Assembly: GCA_902585415.1 (NCBI GenBank)
Contig: CACIDN010000004.1
Location: forward strand, 20,271 to 84,270
DNA: 64,000 bases
Direction of reading: 5' to 3'
DNA from: an uncultured Pelagibacteraceae bacterium
Lineage (GTDB): Bacteria; Pseudomonadota; Alphaproteobacteria; Pelagibacterales; Pelagibacteraceae
In this document: piece by piece, positions 20,236 to 28,578 of the stretch
Layout: every line of letters begins with the position of its first letter
Numbering within the stretch: position 1 is the first letter of the stretch
Notes under the pieces: model-generated
Databases searched by the model: none
What the model was told of the DNA's origin: nothing
What the model saw: the letters and a program-made list of their open reading frames with translations, nothing else
Position numbers and translations under genes: made by a program

Positions 20236-21516
20236 TTACCTTTTCTTTTTTCTTTTGTTTTTAGCTTTTTTCTTTTTAGCTGCTTTTCTTTTCTTAGCTA
20301 CCTTTTTAATTTTTTTCTTTTTAGGCTTTTTAGGTTTAGCTTTTTTCTTTTTAGGCTTTTTAGGTTTAGCTTTCTTTTTAGGTTTTTTCTTAGCTGGTTT
20401 TTTAGCTTTAGGCTTTTTCTTAGCTGGTTTTTTAGCTTTAACTTTTGGTTTTTTCTTGGATGGAGCTTTTGCTTTTGGTTTTTTCTTAGATGGAGCCTTT
20501 GCTTTAGGTTTTTTCTTACCTTTTTTACCATCTTTAGCTTTAGCTTTTTTCTTACCTTTTTTGCCGTCTTTGGCTTTAGCTTTTTTCTTTTTACCTTTTT
20601 TACCCTCTTTTACTTTTCCTTTTTTCTTTTTACCTTTTTCGCCTTCTGCCTTAGCTTTTTTCTTTTTCTTTTTCTTTTTTTCTGCTTTTTTCTCAGTCTT
20701 TATTGCTAACTTTTTTTCTTTGTCTTTTTGGATGTTTTCTTTAATTATTGATTTGATTTGCTCTTTTTCAAAGCCTAAGGATTTAAGTTCTTTTTTTAAT
20801 TCTTTTTTAAGTGCTTTTCTTGCTATTTTTTTTTCAGACTTATCAACTTTACCTTTGTTTAAAGCTCTCATTTTTTTGTTAAATTTTTTCAATTGAGTTC
20901 TTGTAATTTTTCTTGCTTTGTCTGGAGCTTTGCCTTTGCTCATAGAAGTAACGCTGTATGGATTGTCTAATAATGTCTTTCCAAACTTGTTACTTGCTAA
21001 AACAGCGCCTGGTCTCATACCCAAAGTATTATTTTTACCAGGACCAATTAATAAAGTATCTGTTTTACCTTTTGATACTATTGTTTGAAATTCTGTTCCT
21101 CTAGATCCAAGTGTTCCCTCTGGAACTGTTACAGTTAAACTGTCTGGATCTTTTTGACTTATTAAACCTGAAATTACTTTTAAACTTCCTTGCTTAACAC
21201 TTGCAACAATTTTTCCATTATTTGTTTTTGGATCATATATAAAAGTATCCATCACAACTTCAGAGTCTTCTCCAACTGTAAATGTTGATTGATCTAAAAG
21301 TAATATTTGTGTTCCTGAGCCTTGTGCAGAATATATTGTTTCATTTAAATAAATTTTGTCACCTTCTTTGAGTTCTCTTGTTTCAGTTTTGACTGTTCCT
21401 GAAATTGCTCCAACTATACCTACAAGTTGTTTTTCAATTGTTAGTGTTTCCTCTGCGTATGAGTTTGAACTCATAAACATAAATGTGCACAAAATTGCTG
21501 TTAAAAATTTTTTCAT
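20236..21516 (-). CDS. FecR-domain exported protein with a long lysine-rich repeat tail
   Basis: 426 residues. A signal peptide (KKFLTAILCTFMFMSSNSYA) precedes a FecR domain of about residues 30-190, seen in VGAISGTVKTETRELKEGD, LLDQSTFTVGEDSEVVMDTF and VPEGTLGSRGTEFQ. The last roughly 230 residues are almost only Lys, Ala, Pro and Gly in short tandem units (KDGKKGKKKAKA, KKKPKAKAPS, KKPAKKKPKAK, KPKKPKKKKA). The DNA repeats are near-identical, so copy number may vary between strains. Predicted periplasmic. The tail could bind peptidoglycan, nucleic acid or anionic polymer; this is inference. It lies directly upstream of the CHASE2 phosphatase gene. Confidence 0.8.
   Translation of the reverse strand: MKKFLTAILCTFMFMSSNSYAEETLTIEKQLVGIVGAISGTVKTETRELKEGDKIYLNETIYSAQGSGTQILLLDQSTFTVGEDSEVVMDTFIYDPKTNNGKIVASVKQGSLKVISGLISQKDPDSLTVTVPEGTLGSRGTEFQTIVSKGKTDTLLIGPGKNNTLGMRPGAVLASNKFGKTLLDNPYSVTSMSKGKAPDKARKITRTQLKKFNKKMRALNKGKVDKSEKKIARKALKKELKKELKSLGFEKEQIKSIIKENIQKDKEKKLAIKTEKKAEKKKKKKKKAKAEGEKGKKKKGKVKEGKKGKKKKAKAKDGKKGKKKAKAKDGKKGKKKPKAKAPSKKKPKAKAPSKKKPKVKAKKPAKKKPKAKKPAKKKPKKKAKPKKPKKKKAKPKKPKKKKIKKVAKKRKAAKKKKAKNKRKKKR
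20300..20690 (-). repeat. tandem low-complexity coding repeats in the FecR-protein tail
   Basis: Several short units are repeated in tandem inside the gene. Near 20313-20372 a unit encoding KPKKPKKKKA occurs twice, near 20385-20440 a unit encoding KKPAKKKPKA occurs twice, near 20445-20515 a unit encoding KKKPKAKAPS occurs twice, and near 20515-20610 a unit encoding KDGKKGKKKAKA occurs in two to three copies. Expansion by slippage is likely. The opposite strand also stays open across this region, which is a by-product of the repeats. Confidence 0.8.
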
Positions 21517-21629
21517 TTAGTTGAAAAATAACATTTTTTTTATAAAAATAAACCTCTATTAACTCAGTTTGATCAGCACATTTGAAGGTATTTTTAAGCG
21601 CTTTTCGCTTATTTCACGAAAATTCAATA

Positions 21630-22934
21630 TTAAAAGGATTTTGTAAAACTTAAAGAAAAAGAATCTGCATGATAATCATAATTTAAAGTATTCGCCTCTG
21701 AAATCACTTTTTCATATGATAAATTTATAAACAAATTTCTATTTTGATCTATTGCAGGCAAAATATCCCCAATTGCCTTTGTTAACATAATATCAAATGT
21801 GTTTGTAAAGTCTGATCTCAGTCTGTCAGAAGCAACGCTACTATCCTCTTTTTTATAGTCGTTAAAACTCATTCCATTGGTAATTGCGATATACGCCCAA
21901 GGAAATGATAAGTTTACACCTAAACTAAAATCATATGTTTCATAATCATTACCAGCATCTACGATTGCATCACTATCACTGTAACCTAGACCAATTGATG
22001 TAGATATAATTTCTGTAAAAATATAATCATGATTAAATGTGTAACCATGTCCGATTGAGTTTGTTTCTCTTGCAGTATCATCTGAAGAATTGTGGTTACC
22101 TTTAGAGTCTGAGTAAGAATATCCATAACTAAATGAATGTCTTTCTCCAGCAGTAAAAAAGCCACCTACGCCCATGCCAATAGAAACACTGTCTGCATCT
22201 GTATGATAATCGGATTTACTCATAGTAAAATATGGACTTAAGCTTTGACCTCCTAAAACCGTGTCTAGCCCAAGAGTTAATCCGTAAGATTGAAAGTCAT
22301 CATCGTGTTCCTGGTGTTGATTGGACGTGGTGTGAGAAATGTTTGCTAAGAATGAAGACTCTTCTCCAAAAGGTCTTGTGGCAGAAAAACTGATTCCTCC
22401 ACTACTGGTTTTGTCATGCATTGCTGAGGTAAATTCTACAACTTCACCCTCTTCACTTTTCTTTCTAGTTTTGGATACACTGTTGACATTGTTGCTATAA
22501 AGACCTGCTAAACTAATATCTGCAGAAAAATTCCACAAACCCGGCTCTTTATCTTTTAAATCTTGTTCAATTTCTTGCAAAGTTTCTAGATCTTCAGACT
22601 CTAAATCTGTTCTAAGTTTCATTTCTTCTATTAAACTTCTCGCTTTATCAGGAGAGTCTATTTGTACCAATACTGATAATAAGTATAACTTAATTTCAAC
22701 ATTGTCAGGGTACAGCATCGTTAATCTTTCAAGAGTTGAAATGGTTTGTTTATAATTTCCCATCTTTCCTTGTTGTTGTGCATATTTTAAATTCAAATCT
22801 AAATCTCTTGGTTTCTGAAGAATTTGCATATAGGTAATATTTTTTTCCACTGATAGAACTGGATAAGTATTAAAAGGTATAAATAAAATATTTATAAACG
22901 CTATTATCAAAGTATATTTAAGAAACATTTTCAT
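21630..22934 (-). CDS. TPR plus outer-membrane beta-barrel protein
   Basis: An open frame extends to 23018, but the ATG at 22932-22934 is preferred because a normal signal peptide (MKMFLKYTLIIAFINILFI) starts there; this gives 434 residues. An N-terminal TPR-like region (LKYAQQQGKMGNYKQTISTL, YPDNVEIKLYLLSVLVQ) is followed from about residue 140 by amphipathic strands rich in Ser, Gly, Asp and aromatic residues, ending in the barrel-type SFSLSFTKSF. The layout recalls TPR-barrel surface-protein exporters, but I cannot assign a family. It sits upstream of the FecR gene, and the TPR, FecR and CHASE2 genes probably form one envelope-signalling set. Confidence 0.65.
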   Translation of the reverse strand: MKMFLKYTLIIAFINILFIPFNTYPVLSVEKNITYMQILQKPRDLDLNLKYAQQQGKMGNYKQTISTLERLTMLYPDNVEIKLYLLSVLVQIDSPDKARSLIEEMKLRTDLESEDLETLQEIEQDLKDKEPGLWNFSADISLAGLYSNNVNSVSKTRKKSEEGEVVEFTSAMHDKTSSGGISFSATRPFGEESSFLANISHTTSNQHQEHDDDFQSYGLTLGLDTVLGGQSLSPYFTMSKSDYHTDADSVSIGMGVGGFFTAGERHSFSYGYSYSDSKGNHNSSDDTARETNSIGHGYTFNHDYIFTEIISTSIGLGYSDSDAIVDAGNDYETYDFSLGVNLSFPWAYIAITNGMSFNDYKKEDSSVASDRLRSDFTNTFDIMLTKAIGDILPAIDQNRNLFINLSYEKVISEANTLNYDYHADSFSLSFTKSF

Positions 22935-23079
22935 AAAAAACTGAAGATTAATTAAATAATAAAAAAATTCAATTTTTTTAAATATCAATACGAGCGTAAA
23001 ACTAAGCTTAATTAACAACTTTAAGGGTAAAAATAATCAAAATAGGTTTTATTTTAGTAGAAGCTACTTTTTAAAAAAA

Positions 23080-23370
23080 TTATCGATAAATGCTCATTGG
23101 ATCAAATACACAATCATCCTGATCCAGAGTTTCAAAAAAAATTTCTGTTAATACCGAGCTGTGAACAGTTTGGCACATTCTTTCTGCTTCAAGTTCGTTT
23201 GAAACATTTTTACGTACGGTTTGCATTCCATATGAGCTTCCTAAGGAAGTTGAGGCTTGTAAAACATTTCCCGTCTCAAGCAAAGTATAACTAGGTCCAA
23301 TCATAGCAGAATATTGTCCGCATCCACTTAGTATTAAGCAAAATACTATATACCAATAAATTTTTCTCAT
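23080..23370 (-). CDS. small predicted lipoprotein
   Basis: 96 residues with a lipobox ILSGCGQY after a hydrophobic stretch (IYWYIVFCLIL), so probably lipid-anchored. The mature part has two further cysteines, near residues 66 and 87 (AERMCQTVHS and DQDDCVFDP). The central segment ETGNVLQASTSLGSSYGMQT is glycine- and serine-rich. No family recognised. It lies between the pilin pair and the TPR-barrel gene and runs in the same direction; it could be an assembly or pilotin-like factor, though nothing in the sequence proves that. Confidence 0.65.
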   Translation of the reverse strand: MRKIYWYIVFCLILSGCGQYSAMIGPSYTLLETGNVLQASTSLGSSYGMQTVRKNVSNELEAERMCQTVHSSVLTEIFFETLDQDDCVFDPMSIYR

Positions 23371-23415
23371 ATTGACTAATTAAAATAGTTAACATTTAAA
23401 ATCAAATGTTAAATT

Positions 23416-23853
23416 TTAACTACAATTTTCTCTTTGAATTGCTTGGTTTTTAGTTAGGGATATTTGGCAGTCAGAAGTTTGGTCCTCTGCTAATATGGTA
23501 TAAGTTGTTTCACTTGCATAAGAGCAAAAATAAAATTCCATTTCATCATAAGCTATATACTTTTCATCACCAAATAAATTTTGTCCTAAAAGTTTTGAGG
23601 TATTCTCATTAGCTGAGCATGTGTCTGCTGTCCCAGAAGGATAATATTCACCAGTGTTTGTATAAAATTCTAGTTGAGCTAAAGATGCTTGTTGTAAAAA
23701 ATTTTCAGCAGAACTTTTTTTAGCACTTTTTACATAGCCGTTGTAAGAAACAGTTCCAACCGCTGCAAGTATTCCAAGCACGGCTACAACCACAAGAAGT
23801 TCTATTAAAGTAAAACCAGAACTTCTTGTGATATAAAATTTTAACTTGCTCAA
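23416..23853 (-). CDS. pilE: type IV pilin (PilE-like)
   Basis: 145 residues. The prepilin site RSSGFTLIELLVVVAVLGIL has Gly-1 and Glu+5, and the helix continues AAVGTVSYNGYVKSAKK. PilE-type features follow: LAQLEFYTNTGEYYPSG, then cysteines near residues 64, 109, 128 and 144 that could pair to form the C-terminal disulphide loops. It begins 25 bases after the upstream pilin gene. The helix is nearly identical to that of its neighbour, so the pair probably arose by duplication. It may be a PilE-type minor pilin. Confidence 0.88.
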   Translation of the reverse strand: MSKLKFYITRSSGFTLIELLVVVAVLGILAAVGTVSYNGYVKSAKKSSAENFLQQASLAQLEFYTNTGEYYPSGTADTCSANENTSKLLGQNLFGDEKYIAYDEMEFYFCSYASETTYTILAEDQTSDCQISLTKNQAIQRENCS

Positions 23854-23878
23854 ATTAGTTATCTTCTAAATTAAATAA

Positions 23879-24367
23879 CTATTCTATTGAAACAGAGTTT
23901 GTCATTACCGAGTCTGAAGATGTAGTATCACACGCTGGAGTATCGCCAACTTCAGCAAAACAACTTGATATGGTTACTGTGCTACCATCATCTGCAACAC
24001 TAACTTGTCCTAAAACTACAGCAACAGATCCATCATCAGCAGCAGTAACTTTTTTAACTCCATCACCATCACTGTCTTCAGCATTTTTAAAATCAGATAA
24101 AGCAGTCTCCGCGGCGGTTGCTACATTGCCTGCCGTTTTCCTTAGATTGCAAGCAGTAGATCCCATATACGTGCTATCTCCGATGTTACATTTTTGAAGT
24201 TCTGAAGCTACATACTTTACAACTGAAGCATGATTAGATTTTGTTGCGTTTTTTTTAGCACTAGCTGTGTAACCTGTATAAGCAACTGTACCAACAGCTG
24301 CAAGAATACCTATGATAGCCACAACAACTAATAGTTCAATAAGCGTAAAACCTTTATTATTTTTCAT
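23879..24367 (-). CDS. pilA: type IV pilin, probable major subunit
   Basis: 162 residues with a minimal leader KNNKG before FTLIELLVVVAIIGILAAVG. The first gene of the pilin pair, with its own upstream region and a good ribosome-binding site (AGAGG on the minus strand, 24370-24374). The C-terminal half has a D-rich loop EDSDGDGVKK resembling a calcium-binding DxDxDG turn and two or more cysteine pairs (ISSCFAEVGDTPACDT). The call as major subunit rests on the short leader, strong ribosome site and leading position; abundance cannot be seen. Confidence 0.86.
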   Translation of the reverse strand: MKNNKGFTLIELLVVVAIIGILAAVGTVAYTGYTASAKKNATKSNHASVVKYVASELQKCNIGDSTYMGSTACNLRKTAGNVATAAETALSDFKNAEDSDGDGVKKVTAADDGSVAVVLGQVSVADDGSTVTISSCFAEVGDTPACDTTSSDSVMTNSVSIE

Positions 24368-24494
24368 TTAGGCCTCTTTATTTATATATTAATATTAATT
24401 GCATAATTCTTAATAAATTTTAAAAATAAGTAAATACTTTAAAAAGCCTGTAACTGCTTGTTAAATTGATATCTTTTTTTTTTTTATAGAATAA

Positions 24495-24523
24495 TTGACA
24501 TATGTGCTCATAATAAGCAAAAT
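24495..24523 (+). promoter_or_regulatory. candidate promoter for the STAS-STAS-kinase operon
   Basis: A perfect -35 hexamer TTGACA (24495-24500) lies 17 bases before CAAAAT (24518-24523), 28 bases ahead of the first STAS ATG. The -10 is weak. The 183-base gap is shared with the divergent pilA promoter, so joint control is possible. Confidence 0.4.
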
Positions 24524-24550
24524 TATAAAAATACTAATTTAAATAGCTTA

Positions 24551-24835
24551 ATGACATATAAAATAGAGGAAAACGGAAATTCGAGGATTATTCATCTAAC
24601 AGGAGAAATTGATATGGATGTAGCAGACAAAGCAAGGCAATCGATATTACCATTGATTGAAGCGGGACACGAAGTTCATTTAAATTTGAGTAAAGTTGAA
24701 TATATGGATTCATCTGGAATTTCAGTTTTAATTGAAAGTAAAAAATTGTCTGAAAAGAAAAATACAAAGTTCGAACTAGTTGAAGTCAGTAAACCAGTAG
24801 AAAAAGTTTTAGCAATGGCAAGGAAATTTTTATGA
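24551..24835 (+). CDS. STAS-domain anti-sigma factor antagonist 1
   Basis: 94 residues, a complete single STAS domain of the SpoIIAA/RsbV type. GEIDMDVADKAR is the usual N-terminal strand-turn, and YMDSSGISVLIES carries the conserved phosphorylatable serine in the D-S-S-G motif. Unphosphorylated antagonist would bind the RsbW-like kinase encoded two genes downstream; phosphorylated antagonist would release it. It overlaps the second STAS gene by 4 bases. The three-gene operon is on the plus strand inside an otherwise minus-strand pilus block. Confidence 0.93.
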   Translation: MTYKIEENGNSRIIHLTGEIDMDVADKARQSILPLIEAGHEVHLNLSKVEYMDSSGISVLIESKKLSEKKNTKFELVEVSKPVEKVLAMARKFL

Positions 24836-25131
24836 GTTATAAAGTTAATGAAGAGGGAAATATTGCTACTGTTCATCTTGATGGTGAAATAGATATGGAT
24901 GTTACAGAAAAAGCAAAAGAAGTCATATTTCCTCATATTGATGCTGGTAAAGAAGTTCACTTAAATTTAAGCAATGTTCAATATATGGACTCTTCTGGAA
25001 TATCTGTATTAATAGAAAGTCATCAAAAAGCTTTGGAAAAAAATACAAAAGTAATAATAAAAGATGTGAGTAAATCAGTTCTTAAAGTCATTATGATGGC
25101 TAAATTAGAACAAATATTAAATTTGGAATAA
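24832..25131 (+). CDS. STAS-domain anti-sigma factor antagonist 2
   Basis: 99 residues, a tandem paralogue of the preceding gene. Shared stretches include GEIDMDV, EVHLNLS and YMDSSGISVLIES, with divergence mainly in the last third. The phosphoserine motif is intact, so both copies should be substrates. Keeping two near-identical antagonists in a streamlined genome suggests different phosphatase or binding partners. It ends 5 bases before the kinase gene. Confidence 0.92.
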   Translation: MSYKVNEEGNIATVHLDGEIDMDVTEKAKEVIFPHIDAGKEVHLNLSNVQYMDSSGISVLIESHQKALEKNTKVIIKDVSKSVLKVIMMAKLEQILNLE

Positions 25132-25136
25132 ATTTT

Positions 25137-25568
25137 ATGAGTGAAACTGCTCACTTAGACCATTCGGAAAAAAAGGCCTTTTTAGTAAATTCATCTAGTT
25201 TAAAAGAGGTCAGAAATTTTTGTCGCGAGGTGTTTGAAAAACTTCAAATACAACAAGAATTAAAAGATGAATTGGTATTAGCTATTGCTGAGGCTGCGCA
25301 AAATATTGTTAAGCATGCGTTTAAAAACTCTGCTGATGTAAATGAATTAATGGTTGTTGAAATTAGTTGTGAGAATAACAAGCTTCAAATAGCATTTTAT
25401 GACAGAGGCACACCTGTTGATCCAAAGAAAGTTAAACACAGAGAAATTGATAATGTTAAGCCGGGAGGCTTAGGAACCTTTTTTATTCAAGAAATAATGG
25501 ATGCTGTAGAATTTAAGGATGGTAATAAGCCTTGGATAAATCATCTTGTTTTAACAAAACAATTATAA
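25137..25568 (+). CDS. RsbW/SpoIIAB-like serine kinase (anti-sigma type)
   Basis: 143 residues with the GHKL ATPase fold of anti-sigma serine kinases. The N box is LAIAEAAQNIVKHAF, the G1 region is FYDRGTPVDPKKVK and the G2 region is PGGLGTFFIQEIMDAV. It would phosphorylate the STAS proteins and sequester a target. No sigma factor gene lies in this operon or elsewhere in the window, so the sequestered partner is unknown and may not be a sigma factor. Its stop is directly adjacent to the convergent pilC stop (25568/25569). Confidence 0.92.
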   Translation: MSETAHLDHSEKKAFLVNSSSLKEVRNFCREVFEKLQIQQELKDELVLAIAEAAQNIVKHAFKNSADVNELMVVEISCENNKLQIAFYDRGTPVDPKKVKHREIDNVKPGGLGTFFIQEIMDAVEFKDGNKPWINHLVLTKQL

Positions 25569-26810
25569 TTATCCTATTAAAGCTCCAACGTTGAATATTG
25601 GAGAATACATTGCAATCATTAATCCTCCGATCATTAAACCCATGAATACAATCATGATAGGCTCAATTAAAGAAGATAAATTATCAACAACTGTATCAAA
25701 TTCTGACTCGTAATATTTAGCTACTGATCCAAACATTTCATCCAGTTGACCAGTTTGTTCACCTACAGAAATCAATTGACTAAAAGTAGGAGGAAACAAA
25801 GGATCTTTTAAAAACAATTTTGTTAAAGTGTCTCCTGAAAAAACTCCTTTTTTTACATTTTCTAAAGACTCGAGTACTACCACATTGGTACTTACTGATT
25901 TTGCAATCTCTAAGCTCTCTAATAAATTTACACCTGCTGCACTAAGATTACCCATGATTAAGGAAATTCTTGCTAGCATAGATTTTAATATCATGTCACC
26001 AAATATTGGGAGCTTTAAAACCTGTTTATGCCATAAATATTGTATTTTTTCGTTTTTTGTTGTCAAATATTTAAAAGCGAAAAAAAATATAACTAAAAAT
26101 AAAAACATCAGCTTTCCTCCTGTACCTCTAAGAAAATCACTCATACCCATAATTGTTGCTGTTGCTGCTGGTAGTTCAATACCCATTCCATCATACATTT
26201 TTGCAAATACTGGAACTACTTTAATTAACATGAATGCGCTTACTGTAATAGCAACAGTAAACATTATACTCGGATACATTAGAGCACCTTTAATTTTCTT
26301 TTTAATTGCCTCTTTTTTTTCAAGCGACTCAACTATTTTGAGCAAAAATACATCTAACTTACCACTTGCTTCACCTGCTTTTATCAAATTTATATAAACG
26401 TTATCAAATAACTCTGGGTATTTTTCAAAACATTTGGAAAGAGTAACACCTCCCTCTAAGCTTTTTCTAATATCCTCAATGACGTCTTTCATTGCAGGGC
26501 TTTCTATTTGATCCCTCAACATTCCTAATACTTGAAGAATTGGCAAACCTGCTTTAACCATTGTAGCAAACTGCTTAGAAAATATTAAAACATCTTCTAC
26601 TTTTGCTTTCTTCTTACCAAATAAAGAGGAGCCTTTTTTCTTTTTGACTGTCTTATCTTCTTTTTTTTTACCCTTAGCAGCTCTAATTAAATTTGTGATT
26701 ATGATTTTTTGCTCTTTTAGTTTGTGGGAAGCTTCATCTGGATTTAGAGCTTCAATATTTCCCTCAACGTATTTTCCGTCTGAAATGCCTTTATAAGCGT
26801 AAGTATCCAT
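25569..26810 (-). CDS. pilC: type IV pilus inner-membrane platform protein PilC
   Basis: 413 residues, the standard PilC/GspF length. Two repeated cytoplasmic helical domains are visible: FSKQFATMVKAGLPILQVLG and ISLIMGNLSAAGVNLLESLE, each followed by a conserved G-x-x-L-S/T segment. Three membrane segments are visible, the last in IEPIMIVFMGLMIGGLMIAM. A low-complexity lysine linker (residues about 45-70) follows the N-terminal tail. It couples the PilB and PilT motors to pilin insertion. Eleven bases separate it from pilB. Confidence 0.95.
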   Translation of the reverse strand: MDTYAYKGISDGKYVEGNIEALNPDEASHKLKEQKIIITNLIRAAKGKKKEDKTVKKKKGSSLFGKKKAKVEDVLIFSKQFATMVKAGLPILQVLGMLRDQIESPAMKDVIEDIRKSLEGGVTLSKCFEKYPELFDNVYINLIKAGEASGKLDVFLLKIVESLEKKEAIKKKIKGALMYPSIMFTVAITVSAFMLIKVVPVFAKMYDGMGIELPAATATIMGMSDFLRGTGGKLMFLFLVIFFFAFKYLTTKNEKIQYLWHKQVLKLPIFGDMILKSMLARISLIMGNLSAAGVNLLESLEIAKSVSTNVVVLESLENVKKGVFSGDTLTKLFLKDPLFPPTFSQLISVGEQTGQLDEMFGSVAKYYESEFDTVVDNLSSLIEPIMIVFMGLMIGGLMIAMYSPIFNVGALIG

Positions 26811-26821
26811 AAAATTTATTA

Positions 26822-28570
26822 TTACTCGTTTGATAAAACTCTTTCGTACTCTCTAAAATTTAATTCTCCACTTGCAATAAGTCTTTTTCCCATATCTTGC
26901 ATAGTTTGAAAACCCTCTTTTATTGCAATTTCTCTAAGTTCAGGTGTGGTAGCTTTTCTTAAAATTGCTTCTTTCAAAGGTTTTGAAACAACTAAGATTT
27001 CATATATACCTTGTCTTCCTTTATATCCCGTATTACTACAAACCTCACATCCCTTGCCTTTAATTGCTTTTACTCTTGAAGCTTGTTCGGCGCTGAAACC
27101 TAAATCTTGTAATACTTTAGGGTTTACATCATCATCAGGAATTTTACATTCTTTGCAATTTTTTCTAGCAAGTCTTTGTGCAACAACTAATTGACATGCT
27201 GCGCTTATTAAGTAGTCAGGGGTTCCCATATTTTGCAATCTAGTAATTGTGCTTGGCGCGTCGTTAGTATGAAGTGTACTAAAAACCAAGTGACCTGTTA
27301 AAGCTGCTTTTAATCCAATATCAACTGTTTCTTTATCTCTCATCTCACCCACTAAAATTATTTCCGGATCTTGTCTTAAAAAAGATCTAAGAGCTTTAGC
27401 AAATGTAAAACCAATATCGTCTTTTATCTGAACTTGTCCGACACCATCTAATTCATATTCAACAGGATCTTCTGCAGTTAAAATGTTTAAATGAGGCTTG
27501 CTTACCTCTTTTAAAATACTATAAAGCGTTGTCGACTTTCCTGATCCGGTTGGACCTGTAACAAGAATTAAACCCTGTGTAGAATGAATAGATTTTCTTA
27601 AACTCTTTAAGTCCTGGTCTTCAAAATTTAATTGCTCTAGTGTTATGTCGCCAGCGTCTTTGTTCAACACCCTCATTACTATTCTTTCATTGTTTGCAGT
27701 GGGTAAAATCGATAGACGAAGATCGATAACTTTTCCCTCTATTTTGAAATTAATAGCACCGTCTTGTGGAAGTCTACGCTCTGCAATATCAAGTTTACCC
27801 ATAATCTTAAAACGTGTTACTACAGCACCATAGTTATCATGTAAAAATTTTCTGTATTGCTCTTGTTCTTGAAGCATACCATCGAGTCTGTATCTAACTC
27901 TGGATGAAAATCTATAAGGCTCTATATGAATATCACTCACTCCTTTTTTAATCGCTTCAGCAACAACGGCAGTACTAAATTTTATTACCTCAGACTCATT
28001 TTCAAGTGCTTCTATATCTTCCTCAGGAGCTTTTTCTAATACCTCTCCAGCATCACCTAATTCAGAGTCAAAAGTTTTTTGCTTTTCATTGTTTTCATTT
28101 CTAATTGTTGCAGTTGTAACTTCGCCATCACTTGAAATCTTTTCAATAAATTCAGAGATTTGACTTAGCGGTGCTGCGTGTAATTCAATATTTTTTTTTG
28201 TTATTGCCTTTAAATTTCTCATCAATGTTAGTTTGGAACTATCTGGAATTGCTATGTGTAAGGTTTTACCATCTACTTTAAATGGTGCTACAAAATTAAC
28301 TTTTATGTAATTTGAAGGCAGTACAGATTTTATATCGTTAGATATTGTAATTTTTTTTAAATCTATAATCTCAAGGTTCTGTTCCTTTACCAAAATATCT
28401 AAAATTTTTTGCTCGTCGGTAAGTTTCAAATCAAAAACAGCTTCAATTTGCGATTTATTACCCTCAGAGCTTTTTTTTTTGATATTAATTAAATCTTTTC
28501 CTGAAATAACATCATTATCAATCAAGACGTTAATTAAATTTATTTCGCTTTCTCTACTAATCTTTAACAT
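26822..28570 (-). CDS. pilB: type IV pilus extension ATPase PilB
   Basis: 582 residues. An N-terminal MshEN-type domain (EQKILDILVKEQNLEIIDLK) precedes the motor. Walker A is GPTGSGKSTTLYSIL, the Asp box TAEDPVEYELDGVGQVQI, Walker B DPEIILVGEMRDKETV and the His box TGHLVFSTLHTNDAPS. The zinc-binding tetracysteine is present as NCKECKIP and GCEVCSNTGYKGRQG. It powers pilus polymerisation. It lies between the secretin and pilC genes with gaps of 8 and 11 bases. Confidence 0.96.
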   Translation of the reverse strand: MLKISRESEINLINVLIDNDVISGKDLINIKKKSSEGNKSQIEAVFDLKLTDEQKILDILVKEQNLEIIDLKKITISNDIKSVLPSNYIKVNFVAPFKVDGKTLHIAIPDSSKLTLMRNLKAITKKNIELHAAPLSQISEFIEKISSDGEVTTATIRNENNEKQKTFDSELGDAGEVLEKAPEEDIEALENESEVIKFSTAVVAEAIKKGVSDIHIEPYRFSSRVRYRLDGMLQEQEQYRKFLHDNYGAVVTRFKIMGKLDIAERRLPQDGAINFKIEGKVIDLRLSILPTANNERIVMRVLNKDAGDITLEQLNFEDQDLKSLRKSIHSTQGLILVTGPTGSGKSTTLYSILKEVSKPHLNILTAEDPVEYELDGVGQVQIKDDIGFTFAKALRSFLRQDPEIILVGEMRDKETVDIGLKAALTGHLVFSTLHTNDAPSTITRLQNMGTPDYLISAACQLVVAQRLARKNCKECKIPDDDVNPKVLQDLGFSAEQASRVKAIKGKGCEVCSNTGYKGRQGIYEILVVSKPLKEAILRKATTPELREIAIKEGFQTMQDMGKRLIASGELNFREYERVLSNE

Positions 28571-28578
28571 AACTTATT

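Noticed and set aside
20255..20896. 213-codon open frame on the plus strand, very rich in Phe and Leu
   Set aside because: It is the mirror of the lysine-rich repeat tail of the FecR gene; AAA/AAG codons read as TTT/CTT on the other strand. No start context or family signal.
21600..21625. AAGCG / CGCTT inverted repeat as a terminator of the TPR-barrel gene
   Set aside because: The stem is only 5 bp and on the minus strand it is followed by A and not T.
21630..23018. Longer N-terminus (starting at 23018) of the TPR-barrel protein
   Set aside because: The added 28 residues are a second hydrophobic stretch before a normal signal peptide; the internal ATG at 22934 gives a standard export signal.
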